Shown: piece after piece, positions 10,888-19,089 of the stretch
Layout: the number at the start of each line of letters is the position of its first letter
How positions within the stretch are numbered: position 1 is the first letter of the stretch
Notes under the pieces: generated by a model
What the model was told of the DNA's origin: nothing
The model's database searches: none
Seen by the model: the letters and a program-made list of their open reading frames with translations, nothing else
Translations under genes and position numbers: made by a program
DNA from: Comamonadaceae bacterium UBA4962
Lineage (GTDB): Bacteria > Pseudomonadota > Gammaproteobacteria > Burkholderiales > Burkholderiaceae_C
Assembly: GCA_002397315.1 (NCBI GenBank)
Contig: DHAE01000019.1
Coordinates: 138,529-202,528, forward strand
DNA: 64,000 bases
Reading direction: 5' to 3'

Positions 10888-11865
10888 ATGCTGAGCCGCA
10901 CCGCCGACCATCTGTTCTGGATGTCCCGCTATACCGAGCGGGCAGAAAACACCGCCCGCATGCTCAGCGTGAGCTACGAGACCTCGCTGCTGCCGCAGTC
11001 GGCCGACGTGGCGCAGGAGAGCTGGCTGGGCCTGCTCTCCATCAGCGAGCTGATCCCGGCCTACACCGCGCGCCACGGCGAGGTCACGCGCGAAGGCGTG
11101 CTCGAATTCATGGTGCGCGACGGCGACAACCCGTCGTCGATCCTGTCCTGCCTGCGGGCGGCGCGCGAGAACGCGCGGGCGGTGCGCGGCGCGCTCACCA
11201 CCGAAGTGTGGGAGACGCAGAACCAGACCTGGCTGGAGCTGCACCGGCAGCTGAAGGGGCGCGATTTCGAGCGCGACCCGGGGGCGTTCTTCGAGTGGGT
11301 GAAGCACTGCTCGCACCTCTCGCGCGGTGTGACGCTGGGCACGATGCTGCAGGACGAGGCCTTCCACTTCCTGCGGCTGGGCACCTTCCTGGAGCGCGCC
11401 GACAACACCGCGCGCCTGCTGGACGTGAAGTTCCACGCCGTGCAGAGCGACTTCCACGGCTCGCTGCGCGAGCGCAACCGCAACCGCGCGGCGCCGCAGG
11501 AGTTCGACTTCTACCACTGGAGCGCGATCCTGCGCAGCGTGTCCGCTTTCGAGATCTACCGCAAGGTGTACCGCGACGTCATCACGCCCGAGCGCGTGGC
11601 CGACCTGCTGATCCTGCGCGCCGACATGCCGCGCTCGCTGCACGCGAGCCTGCGCGAGGTGGCCGACAACCTCGCCGTGGTCGCCAACGACCAGTCGGCG
11701 GAAACCCAGCGCAAGGCGGGGCGCCTGCTGGCGGACCTGCGCTACGGCCGCATCGACGAAATCCTCGCGACCGGCCTGCATGCGTACCTCACGCAGTTCC
11801 TGGACCGCGTGAGCCACCTGGGGGCGGGCATCAGCCGCGATTTCCTGGTGCCGGTGCCGGCCTGA
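10888..11865 (+). CDS. Alpha-E domain protein (DUF403)
   Basis: 325-aa all-alpha protein of the alpha-E family, found as partner of circularly permuted ATP-grasp proteins in what is thought to be a peptide-synthesis or modification system of unknown product. The start MLSRTADHLFWMSRYTERAEN is the family signature. The ATG at 10888 has a GGGGAGG ribosome-binding site. It is complete by family length (about 310-330 aa). The upstream partial duplicate overlaps this start codon, so translation may be coupled. No regulatory site of its own is visible. Confidence 0.9.
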   Translation: MLSRTADHLFWMSRYTERAENTARMLSVSYETSLLPQSADVAQESWLGLLSISELIPAYTARHGEVTREGVLEFMVRDGDNPSSILSCLRAARENARAVRGALTTEVWETQNQTWLELHRQLKGRDFERDPGAFFEWVKHCSHLSRGVTLGTMLQDEAFHFLRLGTFLERADNTARLLDVKFHAVQSDFHGSLRERNRNRAAPQEFDFYHWSAILRSVSAFEIYRKVYRDVITPERVADLLILRADMPRSLHASLREVADNLAVVANDQSAETQRKAGRLLADLRYGRIDEILATGLHAYLTQFLDRVSHLGAGISRDFLVPVPA

Positions 11866-11923
11866 GGGCGTGGGCACGGTCCGGTGGGAGCGGTTTCCAC
11901 GATGCCGTGCCGAGCCCTGCGGT

Positions 11924-12286
11924 TCACGAAGAGGAGGGGCCCTGCCGCCTGCGCTCGCGCAGCATGAACAGGTAGAGGCTCTCCACCTTCTCGCGCGCCC
12001 AGGGCGTCTTGCGCAGGAATTTCAGGCTCGACGACACGCTCGGGTCGCTCTGGAAGCAGCGCACGGGGATCTGTTCGGCGAGGCCCCGCCAGCCGAAATG
12101 CTGCTGCAGCGCGACCACCATGGCTTCGAGGGTGACGCCGTGCAGCGGGTTGCGGGGCTGGCGCGGAGGCGCCGCGGGCGCGGGCGCAGCGGCATCCGCC
12201 GGGGCGGCCGGAGGGTGGGGTGCCGGCGCAGGCGGGGGCGGGGCGGGCGGATGACCAGGAGACGGCGGAATCGATGGGGCATTCAT
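11924..12286 (-). CDS. VF530-family DNA-binding protein (DUF2132)
   Basis: 120-aa protein. Residues about 46-110 match the VF530/DUF2132 family (start NPLHGVTLEAMVVALQQHFG, then WRGLAEQIPVRCFQ and SSLKFLRKTPWAR). The Vibrio fischeri VF530 protein has a fold suggesting nucleic-acid binding, but no role is proven. The first 45 residues are almost only Pro and Ala, an unusually long low-complexity extension. The ATG at 12286 is preferred; another Met lies 4 codons further upstream and no strong ribosome-binding site separates them. It is followed on the opposite strand by no close partner and converges with the alpha-E gene. Confidence 0.82.
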   Translation of the reverse strand: MNAPSIPPSPGHPPAPPPPAPAPHPPAAPADAAAPAPAAPPRQPRNPLHGVTLEAMVVALQQHFGWRGLAEQIPVRCFQSDPSVSSSLKFLRKTPWAREKVESLYLFMLRERRRQGPSSS

Positions 12287-12324
12287 GGGCCCGAGCATAG
12301 GCGCTGGTGCCGTTCCCGCACCCA

Positions 12325-13236
12325 TCAACCCTGCAGATGGCGTTCGCGCGCGAACAGCTCCGCCGCCCAATCCACGAACGCCCGCACCTTGGCGCTCAGG
12401 TGCCGATTCGGCGGGTACACCACGTAGACCGGCAGCAGCGGATGGCTCCATTCGGGCAGCACGCGCACGAGGTCGCCGCGGTCCAGGTAGCGCTGGGCCT
12501 GCAGGGTGGTGATCTGGCCCACGCCGCGGCCGGCGAGCAGTGCGGCCAGGTAGGCGTTGCTCTCGTTCACCGACAGGCGCGAGGGTCCGCCGACCTCCAG
12601 CGATTCGCCGTCCTTGTGGAATTCCAGCGGGTAGCGCCGCGAGGTGCGCGGCGAGAAATAGATCACGCTCTGGTGGCCGCGTTCGAGGTCCAGCGGTTCG
12701 CGCGGCGTGCCGTGCCGCTCCAGGTAGGCGGGCGAGGCGACGGTGACGAACGCCAGCAGGCCGATGCGGCGCGCCACCAGCGACTGGTCGGTGAGCTCGC
12801 CGCCGCGGATCACGCAGTCCACGTTGTCGCCGATCAGGTCGACGATGCGGTCGCTCACGCCCAGGTCGAGCTGGATGTCCGGGTAGCGCGCATGGAACTC
12901 CTCCAGGTGCGGAATGATGAGCAGCCGCGCCATGGCGGTGCCCACGTCCACCCGCAGGCGGCCGCTGGGCGTGGCGCGCGCATGGGTCATGCTGGCTTCG
13001 ATGTCGTCGAAGTCGGCCAGCAGGCGCACGGCCCGGTCGTAGTAGGCCGCGCCGTCCGGCGTGACGGTGACGCGGCGCGTGGTACGGTTGAGCAGCCGCA
13101 CGCGCAGGCGCGCTTCCAGCGCCTGGACGTGCTTGGTGACGGTGGCTTTGGGCAGTTGCAGGGAGTCTGCGGCGCGCGTGAACGTGCCTGCTTCCACCAC
13201 CCGCGCGTAGATGCGCATGGCCTGGATCTGGTCCAT
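12325..13236 (-). CDS. LysR-family transcriptional regulator
   Basis: 303-aa LysR-type regulator. The N-terminal winged helix-turn-helix (MDQIQAMRIYARVVEAGTFT, with LQLPKATVTKHVQALE as recognition region) is followed by the periplasmic-binding-protein-like effector domain (about 90-295). The start at 13236 is supported by a GAGGAAGGA ribosome-binding site; the open frame extends upstream without family sequence. It is divergent from the alpha/beta hydrolase gene at 13403, with a palindrome in the 166-bp spacer, so control of that gene is the simplest guess. The effector is unknown. Confidence 0.92.
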   Translation of the reverse strand: MDQIQAMRIYARVVEAGTFTRAADSLQLPKATVTKHVQALEARLRVRLLNRTTRRVTVTPDGAAYYDRAVRLLADFDDIEASMTHARATPSGRLRVDVGTAMARLLIIPHLEEFHARYPDIQLDLGVSDRIVDLIGDNVDCVIRGGELTDQSLVARRIGLLAFVTVASPAYLERHGTPREPLDLERGHQSVIYFSPRTSRRYPLEFHKDGESLEVGGPSRLSVNESNAYLAALLAGRGVGQITTLQAQRYLDRGDLVRVLPEWSHPLLPVYVVYPPNRHLSAKVRAFVDWAAELFARERHLQG

Positions 13237-13293
13237 GGCGTTCCTTCCTCGGTGCCTCTTCTCGGGCCGGCAAATTCTCACACGCGCCAGCGG

Positions 13294-13309
13294 CCCCGAT
13301 TGTTCGGGG
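13294..13309. promoter_or_regulatory. Palindrome in the LysR/hydrolase spacer, candidate operator
   Basis: CCCCGA (13294-13299) and TCGGGG (13304-13309) form a perfect 6-bp inverted repeat around TTGT, roughly in the middle of the divergent spacer. LysR regulators usually bind such dyads beside their own gene. No binding consensus specific to this regulator is known to me. Confidence 0.4.
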
Positions 13310-13402
13310 TTTGGAAACAGTGCGGCGCGCAACGGCTGGTTTATCGTCCGGGTTCGCCCGCCTACATTTGCACCACCGGAACGTTTCCGGCCCACCACCG
13401 CC

Positions 13403-14251
13403 ATGCCCACCAAGCCATCTTTCCGTTCCACGCCCGACGGCGCACGCTCCGAGTCCACCATTGCGGTGGCGCCGGGGCAGGACGTCGCCGTGCGCATGTA
13501 CGGCCGCAGGAAAACCGGCGAGACGTCGCCGCTGGTGGTGCACTTCCATGGCGGGGCCTTCGTGTCGGGCGATCTCGACAGCGGCTGCACCATCGCCGGG
13601 CTGCTGCAGGAGGCGGGGGCGCTGGTGGTGTCGGTGGCGTATCCGCTGGCGCCGGAGCATCCGTTTCCCCAGCCGCTGGAGACCGGCTATGCCGTGCTGC
13701 AGTGGGTGTACCGCTACCGCACGCGGCTGGCCGGCGCGGGCGCGCCGGTCTACGTGGCGGGCGAGGAGGCGGGCGGCAATCTGGCGGCGGGCGTGTGCCT
13801 GATGGCGCGCGACCAATCCCACCCGCCGCTCGCGGGGCAGATCCTGGTGTCGCCGATGCTCGACCCCTGCACCGGCACCGCATCGCTGCGGGCCGCGACC
13901 GAGGGCGAGGCCGGCTGCCGCTGGGCGCTGGGGTGGGAGAAGTTCCTGCGCTGCGCCCGCGATGCCGAGCACCCCTATGCCGTGCCCGGCACCGCCCAGC
14001 GCCTCGCGGGCCTGCCGCCCACGCTGCTGCTGGTGGGCGATACCGATGCGATGCACGACGAAACGCTCGCCTATGCCGCGCGGCTGGATGCCGCGGGCCT
14101 GCCGGTGGAACTGCACGTGCTGCGCAAGGCCGAGCGCTGGCCCGATGCGCTGCTGGAGCCCGGCCCCGAGGCCTGCCCGTGCGCCGACGAGGCCCGCGAG
14201 CGGTTCCGCGCGTTCCTGTTCGCCGCCGGGCGATGTCCGGCGCCACGCTGA
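13403..14251 (+). CDS. Alpha/beta-hydrolase-fold protein of HSL type, probably catalytically inactive
   Basis: 282-aa protein of the hormone-sensitive-lipase-like alpha/beta hydrolase group. The oxyanion-hole motif HFHGGAFVSGD is present, as is the SVAYPLAPEHPFP strand, and an Asp-containing LLLVGDTDAMHDE corresponds to the acid residue region. The nucleophile elbow, normally GDSAGG, reads GEEAGG (Glu122 encoded at 13766-13768), and the usual C-terminal His motif is not recognisable. The protein is therefore unlikely to be an esterase and may bind a ligand or have another role. The ATG at 13403 opens the family-like region; upstream codons have no similarity. It is divergent from the LysR gene and precedes the efflux operon. 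Confidence 0.83.
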   Translation: MPTKPSFRSTPDGARSESTIAVAPGQDVAVRMYGRRKTGETSPLVVHFHGGAFVSGDLDSGCTIAGLLQEAGALVVSVAYPLAPEHPFPQPLETGYAVLQWVYRYRTRLAGAGAPVYVAGEEAGGNLAAGVCLMARDQSHPPLAGQILVSPMLDPCTGTASLRAATEGEAGCRWALGWEKFLRCARDAEHPYAVPGTAQRLAGLPPTLLLVGDTDAMHDETLAYAARLDAAGLPVELHVLRKAERWPDALLEPGPEACPCADEARERFRAFLFAAGRCPAPR

Positions 14252-14321
14252 CTTCTGCACCCGAGCCGGCGTGGCCGGCCTGACGACCAACCGCGCGATG
14301 GCGGATTTCTCCGGGCAGGTA

Positions 14322-14352
14322 TTGACCTCAACGATGGTTGAGGTTTGACAAT
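14322..14352 (+). promoter_or_regulatory. SoxR/MerR-type promoter of the efflux operon
   Basis: A -35 box TTGACC (14322-14327) and a -10-like GACAAT (14347-14352) are separated by 19 bp, the overlong spacing typical of MerR-family-activated promoters. Inside lies the dyad CCTCAA-N6-TTGAGG (14326-14343), perfect over 8 bp per arm when extended. It matches the half-sites of known SoxR boxes. It is 168 bp upstream of the adaptor gene. No soxR gene is in the window. Confidence 0.72.
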
Positions 14353-14519
14353 CCGGCCCGTTGCCGAAACACGCTGCGGCGCGGTGCTTTTCTTTTCCAG
14401 ATTTTTTCCGGCTGGCAGCAGCCGGAGGGGATGGCTTTGCCCGCGGCAGGCCGATCACCGATTTTTCGCTTCTCTTCTTTCAACCGATTCCTGCATTCCA
14501 AAGACACGGAGGACTTGCC

Positions 14520-15776
14520 ATGCCGTCACCCCGCCATTCCCTTTTCTCGCCCGCCCGCCGCTGGTGGACCGCCGCCGGTGCCGCCGCCGCGCTGGCCGCC
14601 GCCACGGGCGCGGTGTTCGGGCTCTCCAGCTCGCATGCCGAATCGCCCGCCGCCGGCGGGGGAGCACCGCCCGCGGTGCCCGTGTCCGTGGCCGCCGTGC
14701 TGCAGCAGGACGTCACGCTGTGGGACGAGTTCTCGGGCCGGCTGGAGGCCGTGCAGCGCGTGGAGGTGCGGCCGCGCGTGGCGGGCGCGGTGCAGGCCGT
14801 GCATTTCCGCGAAGGTGCGCTCGTGAAGCAGGGCGACCTGCTCTTCACCGTGGACCCGGCACCCTACGCCGCCGAAGTGGACCGCGCCGAGGCGCAGGTG
14901 GTGGCCGCGCAGGCCCGCCTGTCGTACGCCCACAGCGAAATGGAGCGCTCGCAGCGCCTGTGGGAAGAGCGCGCCATCGCCCAGCGCGAGCACGACGAGC
15001 GCGTGAACGCCCGGCGCGAGGCCGATGCCAATCTGCGCGCCGCGCAGGCCGCGCTGCAGTCGGCGCGCCTCAACCTGGGCTACACGCAGGTGCGCGCCCC
15101 GGTGGCCGGCCGCGTGGGCCGCATCGAGGTCACGCAGGGCAACCTCGTGGCGTCGGGGGCCGGCGCGCCGGTGCTCACCACGCTGGTGTCGGTGAGCCCT
15201 ATCTACGCGAGTTTCGACACCGACGAGCAGGTGGTGACGCGCGCGCTGGAAGGGCTGCGCACCGGCAAGAGCGCCCGCACGCTGATCGAGAGCATCGAGG
15301 TGCAGATGGGCACCGGCACCGGCGGCGCGCTGCCGCATGCGGGCCACCTGCAGCTGATCGACAACCAGGTGGATGCGAAGAGCGGCACGGTGCGCGTGCG
15401 CGCCGTGTTCGACAACGCCGATGGCGCGCTCATTCCCGGGCAGTACGCGCGCATCCGCATGGCGCAGCCGCGCAGCACGCAGGCCGTGCTGATCAACGAG
15501 CGCGCCGTGGGCACGGACCAGAGCAAGAAGTTCGTGCTCGTGGTGGGCGCCGGCAACCAGGCCGAGTACCGCGAGGTGCGGCTGGGTGCGCCGGTGGACG
15601 GGCTGCGCGTGGTGACCGACGGCCTCAAGCCCGGCGAGCGCATCGTCGTCAACGGCCTGCAGCGGGTGCGCCCGGGCATGCAGGTAGTACCGCAGGACGT
15701 GCCGATGGCCGCCAAGGCGGAACTGGGCGGCGAGGGCGCGCAGGCCCGCGGCGCCGCGCGCCAGCCGGCGGCCTGA
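14520..15776 (+). CDS. RND efflux periplasmic adaptor (membrane fusion protein)
   Basis: 418-aa MexE/MexH-like adaptor linking the inner-membrane pump to the outer-membrane channel. It has an N-terminal hydrophobic stretch (about 14-36, signal or anchor), a lipoyl-like motif RVEVRPRVAGAVQAVHFREG, a coiled-coil hairpin about 105-180, and a second lipoyl half with RAPVAGRVGRIEV. Beta-barrel and membrane-proximal domains follow up to the Ala-rich tail. The ATG at 14520 has an ACGGAGGAC ribosome-binding site; the frame extends upstream to 14361 but covers the promoter region. It is the first gene of an adaptor-pump-channel operon, with 32 bp to the pump gene. Confidence 0.92.
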   Translation: MPSPRHSLFSPARRWWTAAGAAAALAAATGAVFGLSSSHAESPAAGGGAPPAVPVSVAAVLQQDVTLWDEFSGRLEAVQRVEVRPRVAGAVQAVHFREGALVKQGDLLFTVDPAPYAAEVDRAEAQVVAAQARLSYAHSEMERSQRLWEERAIAQREHDERVNARREADANLRAAQAALQSARLNLGYTQVRAPVAGRVGRIEVTQGNLVASGAGAPVLTTLVSVSPIYASFDTDEQVVTRALEGLRTGKSARTLIESIEVQMGTGTGGALPHAGHLQLIDNQVDAKSGTVRVRAVFDNADGALIPGQYARIRMAQPRSTQAVLINERAVGTDQSKKFVLVVGAGNQAEYREVRLGAPVDGLRVVTDGLKPGERIVVNGLQRVRPGMQVVPQDVPMAAKAELGGEGAQARGAARQPAA

Positions 15777-15808
15777 GCGCCCCGGCCCCCAAGAGAAAGA
15801 CGCCAACC

Positions 15809-18800
15809 ATGAACTTTTCCCGCTTCTTCATCGACCGCCCCATCTTCGCCGGGGTGCTGTCGGTGATCATCTTCCTGGCCGGGCTCATCGCGATGCGCGT
15901 GCTGCCCATCTCCGAGTATCCGGAAGTGGCGCCGCCGTCCATCGTGGTGCGCGCCACCTACCCGGGCGCCAACCCGAAGGTGATCGCCGAGACCGTCGCC
16001 ACGCCGCTGGAGGAATCCATCAACGGCGTGGAAGGCATGCTCTACATGGGCAGCCAGGCCACCACCGACGGCGTGATGACCCTCACCGTCACCTTCAAGC
16101 TGGGCACCGACCCGGACAAGGCCCAGCAGCTCGTGCAGAACCGCGTCTCGCAGGCCGAGCCGCGCCTGCCCGAGGAAGTGCGCCGCCTGGGCGTGACCAC
16201 CGTCAAGAGCGCGCCCGACCTGACCATGGTGGTGCACATGGTCTCGCCCAACGGACGCTACGGCATCGACTACCTGCGCAACTACGCCGTGCTGAACGTG
16301 AAGGACCGCCTCGCGCGCATTCCCGGCGTGGGGCAGGTGCAGATCTTCGGCGGCGGCGACTACGCCATGCGCGCCTGGCTCGATCCGCAGAAGGTCGCGC
16401 AGCGCGGCCTCTCGGCCGGCGACGTGGTGGCCGCCATCCGCGGCCAGAACGTGCAGGCCGCGGCCGGCGTCGTGGGCGCATCGCCGGGCCTGCAGGGCGT
16501 GGACATGCAGCTGTCGATCAACGCCCAGGGCCGGCTCGCGACCGAGGAGGAGTTCGGCGACATCATCGTCAAGACGGGCGCCGACGGGGCGGTGACGCGG
16601 CTGCGCGACGTGGCCCGGCTGGAGCTGGGTGCGGCGGACTATTCGCTGCGCTCGCTGCTCAACAACGATCCGGCCGTGGGCATGGGCATCTTCCAGGCGC
16701 CGGGCTCGAACGCGCTGGAGATCTCCGCCAACGTGCGCGCCACCATGGCGGAACTGCAGAAGCACATGCCCGAGGGCGTGGAGTTCCGCATCGCCTACGA
16801 CCCGACGCAGTTCGTGCGCGCCTCCATCCAGTCCGTCGTGCAGACGCTGCTGGAGGCGATCGCGCTGGTGGTCGTGGTGGTGATCCTGTTCCTGCAGACC
16901 TGGCGCGCCTCCATCATCCCGCTGCTGGCCGTGCCGGTGTCGGTGGTGGGCACGTTCGCGGTGCTGCACCTGCTGGGTTTCTCGATCAATGCGCTGTCGC
17001 TCTTCGGGCTGGTGCTGGCCATCGGCATCGTGGTGGACGACGCGATCGTGGTGGTGGAGAACGTGGAGCGCAACATCGAGGCGGGGCTCACCCCGCGCGA
17101 GGCCACCTACCGCGCCATGCGCGAGGTGAGCGGCCCGATCGTCGCGATCGCGCTGGTGCTGGTGGCGGTGTTCGTGCCGCTGGCCTTCATCAGCGGGCTC
17201 ACGGGGCAGTTCTACCGGCAGTTCGCGGTGACCATCGCGATCTCCACCGTGATCTCCGCGATCAACTCGCTCACGCTGTCGCCCGCGCTCAGCGCGCTGC
17301 TCCTCAAGGGCCACCATGAGCCCAAGGATGCGCTCACGCGCGGCATGGACCGCGTGCTGGGCGGCTTCTTCCGGCGCTTCAACCGGGTGTTCCACCGCGG
17401 CTCGGAGGCCTACAGCGGCGGCGTGCGCCGCGTGATCGGCCGCAAGGCGCTGATGCTGGCGGTCTACGGCGCGCTGGTGCTCGCCACCTGGGGGCTGTTC
17501 AAGGCCGTGCCCGGCGGCTTCGTGCCCGCGCAGGACAAGCAGTACCTTGTCGGCTTCGCGCAGCTGCCCGACGGCGCCACGCTGGACCGCACCGACGACG
17601 TGATCCGCCGCATGGGCGAGATCGTGAAGAAGAACCCGAACGTGGAGGACGCCATCGCCTTCCCGGGCCTGTCGATCAACGGCTTCACCAACAGCTCCAA
17701 CGCCGGCATCGTGTTCGTCACGCTCAAGCCCTTCGCCGAGCGCAGGCGCGCCGACCAGAGCGGCGGCGCGGTCGCGGGCCAGCTGAACCAGGCCTTCGGC
17801 AGCATCCAGGATGCGTTCATCGCGATGTTCCCGCCGCCGCCGGTCGCGGGGCTGGGCACCACGGGCGGCTTCAAACTGCAGATCGAGGACCGGGCCTCGC
17901 TCGGCTACGAGGCGATGGACGCGGCCGTGAAGGCCTTCATGGCGAAGGCCTACCAGACGCCGGAACTGGCGGGCCTGTTCACGAGCTGGCAGGTCAACGT
18001 GCCGCAGTTGTTCGCGAACATCGACCGCACCCGCGCGCGCCAGCTCGGCGTGCCGGTGACGGACATCTTCGAGACGCTGCAGATCTACCTGGGCAGCCTG
18101 TACGCCAACGACTTCAACCAGTTCGGCCGCACCTACAGCGTGCGCGTGCAGGCCGATGCGGCCTACCGGGCGCGGGCGGAAGACGTCGGCCTGCTCAAGG
18201 TGCGCTCGGCCACGGGCGAGATGGTGCCGCTGTCGGCGCTCATGAAGATCGAGCCCAGCTTCGGACCCGAGCGCGCGATGCGCTACAACGGCTTCCTCTC
18301 GGCCGACGTGAACGGCGGGCCCGCGCCCGGCTTCTCGTCGGGCCAGGCGCAGGCCGCCATCGAGCGCATCGCGGCCGAGACGCTGCCCCAGGGCATCGGC
18401 TTCGAGTGGACGGAGCTCACCTACCAGGAGATCCTGGCGGGCAATTCGGCGGTGCTGGTCTTCCCGATCGCGATCCTGCTGGTGTTCCTGGTGCTGGCCG
18501 CGCAGTACGAAAGCCTCACGCTGCCGATCGCCATCGTGCTGATCGTGCCCATGGGCCTGCTGGCCGCGATGGCAGGGGTGTGGCTCTCCGGCGGCGACAA
18601 CAACGTGTTCACGCAGATCGGGCTCATCGTGCTGGTGGGGCTGTCGGCGAAGAACGCGATCCTGATCGTGGAGTTCGCCCGCGAGCTGGAGTTCGCCGGA
18701 CGCACGCCGGTGCAGGCCGCGATCGAGGCGAGCCGGCTGCGGCTGCGGCCCATCCTCATGACCTCGCTGGCCTTCGTGATGGGGGTGCTGCCGCTGGTGC

Positions 18801-19057
18801 TCTCGACCGGCGCGGGCGCGGAGATGCGCAGCGCCATGGGCGTGGCGGTGTTCGCCGGAATGATCGGCGTGACGGCCTTCGGCCTGTTCCTCACGCCGGT
18901 GTTCTACGTGGTGCTGCGCCGCCTGGCGGGCAACCGTCCGCTGCAACAGCACGGCAGCCACACCGCGCCGCTGGCCGGTGGCGATGCGGATGCCGGCCAC
19001 GGCACGGGCGCGGGTGCGCAGCCGGTGCTGGCCGCGCCGCGCGGGAGCCACGAATGA
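15809..19057 (+). CDS. RND efflux pump, HAE-1 family inner-membrane transporter
   Basis: 1082-aa proton-driven multidrug exporter most like MexF/MexI-type pumps. It shows the N-terminal FFIDRPIFAGVLSVIIFLAG, two periplasmic porter halves, and twelve expected membrane helices. The proton-relay DD pair sits in GIVVDDAIVVVENVER and the second-half GLSAKNAILIVEFARE carries the relay Lys. Substrates cannot be read from the sequence; the SoxR-type promoter upstream suggests redox-active or aromatic compounds. The ATG at 15809 starts directly at the family N-terminus. The Ala/Gly/His-rich tail is short and variable. The next gene starts 32 bp downstream. Confidence 0.95.
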   Translation: MNFSRFFIDRPIFAGVLSVIIFLAGLIAMRVLPISEYPEVAPPSIVVRATYPGANPKVIAETVATPLEESINGVEGMLYMGSQATTDGVMTLTVTFKLGTDPDKAQQLVQNRVSQAEPRLPEEVRRLGVTTVKSAPDLTMVVHMVSPNGRYGIDYLRNYAVLNVKDRLARIPGVGQVQIFGGGDYAMRAWLDPQKVAQRGLSAGDVVAAIRGQNVQAAAGVVGASPGLQGVDMQLSINAQGRLATEEEFGDIIVKTGADGAVTRLRDVARLELGAADYSLRSLLNNDPAVGMGIFQAPGSNALEISANVRATMAELQKHMPEGVEFRIAYDPTQFVRASIQSVVQTLLEAIALVVVVVILFLQTWRASIIPLLAVPVSVVGTFAVLHLLGFSINALSLFGLVLAIGIVVDDAIVVVENVERNIEAGLTPREATYRAMREVSGPIVAIALVLVAVFVPLAFISGLTGQFYRQFAVTIAISTVISAINSLTLSPALSALLLKGHHEPKDALTRGMDRVLGGFFRRFNRVFHRGSEAYSGGVRRVIGRKALMLAVYGALVLATWGLFKAVPGGFVPAQDKQYLVGFAQLPDGATLDRTDDVIRRMGEIVKKNPNVEDAIAFPGLSINGFTNSSNAGIVFVTLKPFAERRRADQSGGAVAGQLNQAFGSIQDAFIAMFPPPPVAGLGTTGGFKLQIEDRASLGYEAMDAAVKAFMAKAYQTPELAGLFTSWQVNVPQLFANIDRTRARQLGVPVTDIFETLQIYLGSLYANDFNQFGRTYSVRVQADAAYRARAEDVGLLKVRSATGEMVPLSALMKIEPSFGPERAMRYNGFLSADVNGGPAPGFSSGQAQAAIERIAAETLPQGIGFEWTELTYQEILAGNSAVLVFPIAILLVFLVLAAQYESLTLPIAIVLIVPMGLLAAMAGVWLSGGDNNVFTQIGLIVLVGLSAKNAILIVEFARELEFAGRTPVQAAIEASRLRLRPILMTSLAFVMGVLPLVLSTGAGAEMRSAMGVAVFAGMIGVTAFGLFLTPVFYVVLRRLAGNRPLQQHGSHTAPLAGGDADAGHGTGAGAQPVLAAPRGSHE

Positions 19058-19089
19058 CGCCACGGCATGAACGACAAGGAGCGACAGCG

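Larger units (their letters stand above)
10748..10894 (+). pseudogene. Truncated duplicate of the alpha-E gene start (48-codon open frame)
   Basis: A 48-codon frame starts 2 bases after the ATP-grasp stop, with a good ribosome-binding site (GGAGGGG, 8 bases upstream). Its first 20 codons repeat the start of the true alpha-E gene: bases 10748-10808 match 10888-10948 with 4 differences in 61. After that the frame runs into unrelated Arg/Ala-rich codons and stops at TGA 10892-10894, overlapping the real alpha-E ATG at 10888. It is either a broken duplicate or a leader frame that couples translation of the ATP-grasp and alpha-E genes. The 4 mismatches show the copy is not brand new. Confidence 0.7.
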
